A stretch of 64,000 bases of DNA from CAZAPG01 sp964486935 (GTDB lineage Bacteria; Chloroflexota; Anaerolineae; 4572-78; J111): contig CAZAPG010000032.1 of NCBI GenBank assembly GCA_964486935.1, forward strand, positions 1 through 64,000, in the 5' to 3' direction. Made by a program: the position numbers and the translations under genes. Positions 60,701 through 64,000 of the stretch are shown piece by piece (positions within the stretch are counted from its first letter, which is position 1; each line of letters starts with the position of its first letter). The notes beneath the pieces were generated by a model. It did no database searches. It had not been told where the DNA came from and was given only the letters and a program-made list of their open reading frames with translations.

Positions 60701-61737
60701 GCGATGTTTACCGCCTGTCGCGCCGTTTTGATGAGGCCATCGAGGCTTACGAGCAGGCCATCCGGCTGGACGCTCGCTACGCCTGGCCCTATCATCATTT
60801 GGGCGCGGTGTACGAGGAGCGCGGCGATTACGAGTCGGCCACCGAATATTACCGCCAGGCCATTGACCGCCACCAGAATAACGAGCAAAAAGCCGTACTT
60901 TGGGATAACACCGGCGGTATCTACCGGCTGATGGGCCAGAGCGAACAGGCCATTGAAGCTTATCGCCGCTCTACCGCCCTGGACCCCAATTACGCCTCGC
61001 CCTGGTACAGCCTGGGCAATATTTACGCCGCCCTGGAGCAAGACGACGAGGCCATCAACGCCTACCGGCAGGCCATTGCCATTAACCCCGCCGACCCCTG
61101 GCCTTACCACAACCTGGCCCTGGTTTACGAAAAAATGGAAAATTACGACCAGGCCATTGCCCTGTACCGGCAGGCCATCGAGCGCCACGCAACCGATTAC
61201 AACCGGGCCGTTTCCTGGGACAGCCTGGGCAACGTTTACAGCGATGCCGGGCGATACGAAGAAGCGGTGCAGGCGTTTCAGGAAGCCATTCGGCTAAACC
61301 CCAAATATGCCCTGCCCTGGAACAGCCTGGGCGATGTGTATAACGCGCTGGGCAACCGCCAGCAGGCCATTGCCGCCTACCAGCAGGCCATTGCTCTGGA
61401 CCCCGGCTATGCCTGGCCCTATAACAATTTGGGCATGGTCTACCAGACCATTGGCCAATACGAGCAGGCTATTGGCGCATACCGCCAGGTTATCGACAAG
61501 CATGCCAGCAACCACGACCGCGCCATCTCCTGGAATAATCTGGGCGACGTGTACCGCGAGCTTCAGCGCGAGGCCGAAGCGATTGAAGCCTACGAGCAGG
61601 CCATTCGGCTGGACCCCGATTACGCCTGGCCCTACAACAGCCTGGGCGCCATTTACGAGAAGCGCGGCGACCATGACCAGGCTTACGCCCTGTACCGGCA
61701 GGCTACGCATCGCCATCGCCAGCGCGCGCTGGTGTAA
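54766..61737 (+). CDS. Giant STAND-type NTPase with about 46 TPR repeats
   Basis: This 2323-residue cytoplasmic protein has no signal or membrane helix. Residues about 10-400 are a STAND/AAA-like NTPase: 'TEFIGRVQEQRQF' start, Walker A 'HGIGGIGKSWL' (Lys73), Walker B 'PLVIGLDNLEI' (Asp259) and sensor-like 'WILSGRYNLA'. Residues about 400-480 look like a winged helix ('LERVQALALLRKDADEPAM') and 480-710 are helical. From about 711 to 2320 the protein is one uninterrupted TPR array. I count 46 units of 34-37 residues in three sequence types that follow a strict order. Such proteins normally switch on by NTP-driven assembly and pass the signal to an effector, but no effector domain is fused here. 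The gene is monocistronic or joined to the FHA gene across 199 bases with a hairpin between. Confidence 0.92.
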   Translation: MQTPSQAQQRTEFIGRVQEQRQFLMVLGGLLVHHQTWYQFAQARGPNFNPEQAPGDDSYANIFLPHGIGGIGKSWLTRRCLDLAAGIPNEPPILTLYDDVSLGAPVLEPLHLLDRLAEQLTAAGYESYLPAYHQAKADLPPLVERVTRYQFENREAWERMLKIAADFVARHRHEPEAGYRSFAEISLAYTHASGAEAAGKDAPTLAHAYDQLLEKMQQEGRLAVAEAALFRNPPATQAAHLIRAIKRIAAERPLVIGLDNLEIIVPLEPLIRDCLVLPTNHAPLIWILSGRYNLADERVVEISGEQHVFKGYRDLLGENPPVVWDMSIFGDADLRDYLQAEAERRRAPLIIDDQIIEAVKATSSGVPLVVEMVADALFTMERSEFLRDFALHDRGLLPGDRLDKITARFLRYCLTQPEDLERVQALALLRKDADEPAMAALWNLPAGRSVTDVLHGLRARYAFVRPEGLHDAVYEFVRRQLRTSAQDSAARERLSRRAVDHYRAGWQALHHSFDDPTLRVRDRAWQRVTRHLLNALLWFSPDEAVDFLLPRFIEGLGFDRAFSNGLLLQAEEFLSGSVSTFSRAYANLLHRMRMGLQDIDWTFDEPGEAVGAMVEILLDAPGLDSLHLSILHLWQGNWLAENGRYAEALAAYLQADTHRPADAVGLGRQLGKAFYELSSRFLWPESAAETVVSEPGLQAAGRAVQLDPDNGAAWFNLGVALDYLGREAEATPAYEKAIAIEPRPVYYNNLGDVYSALGRDDDALAAYRQALELDPAYAWPYHSLGQLHAGRGDYESALDYYQQAIDQHQRDKDRAISWDSFGDAHATLGNFEEAISAYRWAGILHPQFASPWFGLGNVYSRLERYPEAIDAYRRAITLDPDAAWARHNLGLAYLGQGDAAAAAPCFQQAIERHHTDEERALAWIGLGDAYSSAGRHNDAITAYRQALELDPQQAEAWHSLGNVYHARGDETAAIEAYRQAVTLTPEYAAAWNSLATLYGTLGRFDEAIEAYGRVIDLEPDFAWPYNNLGFIYARRGEHDQAIKLYRQAIERHRDDDSRAVSWSNLGDAQLALDNRDEAIYAYNEAITLSPNYAWPYHNLAVVYELRGQERQAIELYRQAIERHSREADRAKSWQRLADVYQRQERHGEAIDAYREVLLRDRENAIAWNSLGDSYLNLARYQEAGEAFRRAIELQPDFGQPYHNLGLIYTDYGNHESALDYYRQAVERHTDNRAQAISLNKLGDSHLALGNSEQAVQAYRRAMTLAPDFAWPYHSLAAIYESRSDYQSALTLYQQAIERHRQDKSRALSWNGLGNVYQALGRTTEAVNAYRQAGQLDPIYAAPWRSLGDVYRQQNKLTEAANAYQRAIDLEPTHPRPYHHLGLVYLAQRDYDSANRRLEQAIARYGDEQPQARADAWYQRGQAYRGLARYESALNAYRQAIDLNPNFADPWVSAGDVNATLERYDEAVEAYRRAVELEPAAAQPWNSLGDVYRVQEQYNQAAQAYRRAIELEPDFAWPYHNLGLINEIQQRYESAINYFEQAIKRQAQPKARALSWDGLGNIYQAQQRNEQAVSAYQKAIELDPDLASAYHGLGQVYHALEQYEPAILRYQQAIERYEDAFDQATVWKDLGDSLAQVGRWDEAIDALQQAMDLDDEYARPWHSLGNVYRLMGRLEDAGRAYERAIELEPDYAWAYHNLGLAQQQLGRLDRAGELYRQAVEHHEDNPGRAVSWNSLGNVHSLQRQYAEAVEAYRQAISLDPRYARPWNNLGDVYRAQGVEQGVAQAYQRAIELEPDFAWPYHNLGALSKNKGAYAPALTYYQQALERHLQPQDKSASWNGLGDVYRAQQQYDKAVDAYQNAIKLNPADGWPHHNLGYVYKIQEKYHQAITSYQQAIDLFDANENKAISWNNLGNVYSALRRYQDAINAYQQSIELNPDYALPWNSLGEVYRRQQRPDEAIRAFKQALKRDSGYVLAWTNLGDVYRLSRRFDEAIEAYEQAIRLDARYAWPYHHLGAVYEERGDYESATEYYRQAIDRHQNNEQKAVLWDNTGGIYRLMGQSEQAIEAYRRSTALDPNYASPWYSLGNIYAALEQDDEAINAYRQAIAINPADPWPYHNLALVYEKMENYDQAIALYRQAIERHATDYNRAVSWDSLGNVYSDAGRYEEAVQAFQEAIRLNPKYALPWNSLGDVYNALGNRQQAIAAYQQAIALDPGYAWPYNNLGMVYQTIGQYEQAIGAYRQVIDKHASNHDRAISWNNLGDVYRELQREAEAIEAYEQAIRLDPDYAWPYNSLGAIYEKRGDHDQAYALYRQATHRHRQRALV
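56897..61730 (+). repeat. Coding TPR array with A-B-(C) superrepeat pattern
   Basis: About 46 units of 102-111 bases run in tandem. Type A (36-37 codons) reads like 'WPYHNLG..Y......Y..A...Y.QAIERH'. Type B (35 codons) reads like 'A.SW..LG..Y......Y..A..AY..AI.L.P.YA'. Type C (34 codons) reads like '.PW.SLG.VY..........A..AY..AI.L.P.(F/Y)A'. Every A except the last is followed by B; between one B and the next A stand zero, one or two C units. Confidence 0.85.
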
Positions 61738-61835
61738 GCCAGCCGCAAACCCTGATACTTTTTTGCGCAGCCTTGACTCGTGCTATACTATCTCCGTTCT
61801 GGTCAACCGTGACCCCTCGTTTAAGAAGTCAATCC

Positions 61836-61868
61836 AAACCCTAAAGGTTTTGAAAACCTTTAGGGTTT
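61836..61868. repeat. Perfect 16-bp hairpin repeat, family copy 3
   Basis: AAACCCTAAAGGTTTT (61836-61851) and its exact reverse complement (61853-61868) enclose one base. It lies between the STAND-TPR gene and the FHA gene and ends in TTTCTT, so it could also terminate transcription. Confidence 0.7.
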
Positions 61869-61936
61869 CTTCCCTCATTTTTCTGCGTAATACCCCATTC
61901 CGGCAAGGGTAAAAAATTTGAGAAAGGACCTTGGAT

Positions 61937-63901
61937 ATGTCAGATGCTGCGCAGCAACCTGACCAGACCCATTGGCAATTAGTTATTTATGATGAGTCAG
62001 GAAAAGCCGAAGTTGTGCCCGTTACCGCAACTTCTTTTACCATAGGCCGAGAGTTAGATAACAACGTTGCTTTAGATGATTTGGAGGTTTCTCGCCACCA
62101 CGCCCGGCTAATTCAGCGCGGCGAGCAACTGCTGGTTGAAGACTTAAACAGCGCCAACGGCACTCTGGTTAACAACGCGCCCCTTACCGGGCCGCGTTCG
62201 CTCCGCAATGGCGACGTGCTAAGATTGGGTTCTTTCAAAATCAAGGTAGAGACTCCCGCGCTATCGACGCCCATCGCATCGGCCATTACCCGGCCTCATC
62301 CGGTCACTAAAGCTAAACCATCAAAATCAACCTGGCCCTGGATTATCGCCGGGATGCTGGCCGCGCTGATAATTATTGTTATTTTGGCCATGCTGGCGGC
62401 GGGCTGGTTTGTAACGGTGCGGCGGCCCGCAGTGGCCATCCAGCCCACCCCGGAAGCGGTTGCGCCGGATGCGCCGGTCATCGAATTGAACCAGGCCCCG
62501 CCCAATGGCAGCCAGATGCGTATTAATCAATCAATTACGGTGCAGGCCATTGCCTCGGACCCTACCGGGGTGGTGCGCGTGGAGTTGTGGGTGAACAACC
62601 GCAAGGTTGACCAGGTTTCAAGCTCGCTCTCGCAAAACGCGCCATCAATGGCGGCTGCCTTTCAGTGGACCCCCGGTTCGCCGGGCGATTACGCGCTGGA
62701 GATTAGAGCCTACAACCGGCGCGGGCTGGTGGGCGCGCTGCCGGTAGCATCCATTACCGCCATTGGCGATACGCCCACGCCCACCGCCCAACCCAGCCAT
62801 ACCCCTACCCCAACCATTACTCCGCTGCCCCCCACCGCTACCCCAACGCCCCTGCCCAGCCCTACCCCCGTACCGCCGACGGCTACGCCGGCCACCGCTT
62901 TGCTGCAAGTAATTGTGCCGGCGCTCAACGTACGCAGCGGGCCGGGCACGCAATACAATCGCCTTGGCCAGCTAGAGCAGGGCCAGCAGGCCGAGATTGT
63001 GGGGCAGGCCAGCAGCGCCCAGGGCCTGTGGTGGCAAATAAGGTTTAACCCGGCCCCGGATGGCCTGGGGTGGGTGTCGGCCAGCCCCGGTTTTGTAACG
63101 GTGCTGAACGCCGGCCCCGTGCCGCAGGTAACGCCGCCGCCGCTGCCGCCCACGGCCACGCCCGCGCCTACTACCCCGCCGGCAGCCACGGCCACCGCCA
63201 CGCCTGCGCCCACCATTATTAGCGCGCCGCCGGGCAAAACGCTGTTGTTTATCAGCAACCGCAGCACGCTCAACCAGCCGGCCCGGTTGACCCTCTCCGG
63301 CGGCAAATCGGTTGGCGGCGGCCAGGAGTTTGACCCCCCACCCAACGGTGAAATTGAAGTGGTGCTTGAGCCGGATTTTTACCGCGCCTTGTGGAGTTCG
63401 CCGGCGCGGAATGGCTTTACCCGTGGCGCAAATTTTACCGCCGTTGCCGGCAAAGTAATGGTTATGTGGATTGTGCCCGAAGAGGGCCGCACCGACACCG
63501 AAGTATACGACCAGTTGGTAGCAGGGGGACAGCCCGCGCCAACGCCCACCGCCACGCCCGTTCCGGCTCCGGCCGTTAATGGTTACGTTGCGCCGCCGGG
63601 CAAGGCTTTGCTGGTGGCGGCCAATCGCAGTACCCAAAACCTTTACGGCGTGGTAACAATATCGGGCGGCAGCTTTGGCGGGGGCCGGCAAATTACCCTG
63701 GATGCCAACACCGAAACCCCGCTGGAGTTGCTGCCGGGCAACTACCGGGCTATCTGGAATTCGCCGGCCAAAGGGGGATTTAACGCCGGGCGTGATTTTA
63801 CGGTTTCGGCGGGCGAGGTCATTCTCTCCTGGATTATCCCCGAAGACAAGCAGGTATTTATGCAGTTTCCCGGCCAGCCGGCGTTTCAGGTAAACAATTA
63901 G
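61937..63901 (+). CDS. Transmembrane FHA protein with extracellular Ig-like, SH3b and duplicated C-terminal domains
   Basis: The 654-residue protein starts with a cytoplasmic FHA domain (about 10-105: 'FTIGRELDNNVALDD', 'VSRHHARL', 'LNSANGTLVNN'), which binds phosphothreonine. A membrane helix (about 134-160) leads to an Ig-like domain (about 180-275) related to that of the lipoprotein at 36828, a Thr/Pro stalk, an SH3b domain ('LNVRSGPGTQYNRLGQL'), a second stalk, and two copies of a domain of about 85 residues (about 430-520 and 550-635; 'APPGK.LL...NRST', 'Y(R)A.W.SPA..GF..G..F...AG.V...WI.PE'). It could carry signals between surface and cytoplasmic phosphoproteins. AAAGGA before ATG 61937 sets the start; a TTG two codons earlier is less suitable. 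Confidence 0.9.
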   Translation: MSDAAQQPDQTHWQLVIYDESGKAEVVPVTATSFTIGRELDNNVALDDLEVSRHHARLIQRGEQLLVEDLNSANGTLVNNAPLTGPRSLRNGDVLRLGSFKIKVETPALSTPIASAITRPHPVTKAKPSKSTWPWIIAGMLAALIIIVILAMLAAGWFVTVRRPAVAIQPTPEAVAPDAPVIELNQAPPNGSQMRINQSITVQAIASDPTGVVRVELWVNNRKVDQVSSSLSQNAPSMAAAFQWTPGSPGDYALEIRAYNRRGLVGALPVASITAIGDTPTPTAQPSHTPTPTITPLPPTATPTPLPSPTPVPPTATPATALLQVIVPALNVRSGPGTQYNRLGQLEQGQQAEIVGQASSAQGLWWQIRFNPAPDGLGWVSASPGFVTVLNAGPVPQVTPPPLPPTATPAPTTPPAATATATPAPTIISAPPGKTLLFISNRSTLNQPARLTLSGGKSVGGGQEFDPPPNGEIEVVLEPDFYRALWSSPARNGFTRGANFTAVAGKVMVMWIVPEEGRTDTEVYDQLVAGGQPAPTPTATPVPAPAVNGYVAPPGKALLVAANRSTQNLYGVVTISGGSFGGGRQITLDANTETPLELLPGNYRAIWNSPAKGGFNAGRDFTVSAGEVILSWIIPEDKQVFMQFPGQPAFQVNN

Positions 63902-63905
63902 CCTA

Positions 63906-63935
63906 TTGCCAAACTGCCTGGGCGCGGGGTATAAT
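63906..63935 (+). promoter_or_regulatory. Promoter of the next gene, outside the window
   Basis: A -35 TTGCCA (63906-63911), an 18-base spacer and a perfect -10 TATAAT (63930-63935) precede an ATG that occupies the last three bases of the window (63998-64000). Confidence 0.5.
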
Positions 63936-64000
63936 TTTAGCTGTTAATATTGCCTCTTTTGTGGTAAAGTTCTTTAAAAAGATAGCGTAACGGGCCTATG

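Noticed and set aside
57397..61716. Several long antisense open frames opposite the TPR gene
   Set aside because: They mirror the repeats codon by codon, have Val/Gly/Leu-rich nonsense composition and lack ribosome-binding sites.
56897..61730. Regular about 105-base periodicity that could suggest a CRISPR or satellite array
   Set aside because: The unit is a coding TPR repeat in one long open frame; units differ in sequence and there are no spacer-repeat boundaries.

Overview
The window looks like chromosomal DNA from a free-living member of the Chloroflexota (Anaerolineae or Caldilineae type). This is inferred from gene content and style, not from a marker phylogeny. The supporting signs are many lipoproteins with Thr/Pro/Glu linkers, giant TPR proteins, several GAF-rich orphan histidine kinases, GTG and TTG starts, a complete atp operon next to mreB and rex, and intergenic spaces full of short palindromic repeats. 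I found no rRNA, tRNA, CRISPR array, phage gene or transposase.

Layout. 1-8.5 kb: a TolB-like beta-propeller protein (cut by the window edge), an amino-acid permease fused to two UspA domains, a beta-decarboxylating dehydrogenase, a low-molecular-weight phosphatase, a fructosamine kinase, an HtrA-type lipoprotein protease and an unknown membrane protein. 9.0-10.7 kb: a 12-helix, heme-oxidase-like membrane protein paired with a c-type cytochrome. 10.7-17.6 kb (minus strand): plsX and fabF (lipid synthesis), a NERD-domain protein, an unknown protein with two beta-sandwich repeats, and a YfhO-like membrane protein. 17.8-23.8 kb (minus): a complete seven-gene Mrp/Mnh Na+/H+ antiporter operon, mnhA to mnhG. 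24-30.3 kb: two multidomain sensor kinases around an amidohydrolase. 30.4-36.8 kb: trpB2, a small membrane ORF, an MFS transporter, then an aminotransferase, methyltransferase and LPG-synthase-like flippase cluster. 36.8-39.1 kb: an Ig-like lipoprotein and a receiver protein. 39.4-46.6 kb: the ATP synthase operon in the order I/Z, a, c, b, delta, alpha, gamma, beta, epsilon. 46.7-48.5 kb: mreB and rex. 48.8-54.5 kb: three lipoproteins (FGE-like, an unknown with a poly-C tract, thermonuclease-like), a receiver-kinase hybrid and a receiver with a coiled coil. 54.8-63.9 kb: a 2323-residue STAND-type NTPase with about 46 TPRs, followed by a transmembrane FHA/Ig/SH3b protein.

How it fits together. 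The energy genes (H+-type ATP synthase, Mrp antiporter, NADH-sensing Rex, the heme/cytochrome pair) form one theme. Signalling without an obvious DNA-binding output (three kinases, two stand-alone receivers, STAND-TPR, FHA) forms another. Surface lipoproteins on low-complexity stalks form a third.

The best candidates for undescribed biology are the giant NTPase-TPR protein, whose repeats follow an A-B-(C) grammar, the heme-oxidase-like/cytochrome pair, and several degenerate enzyme domains recruited as surface lipoproteins.
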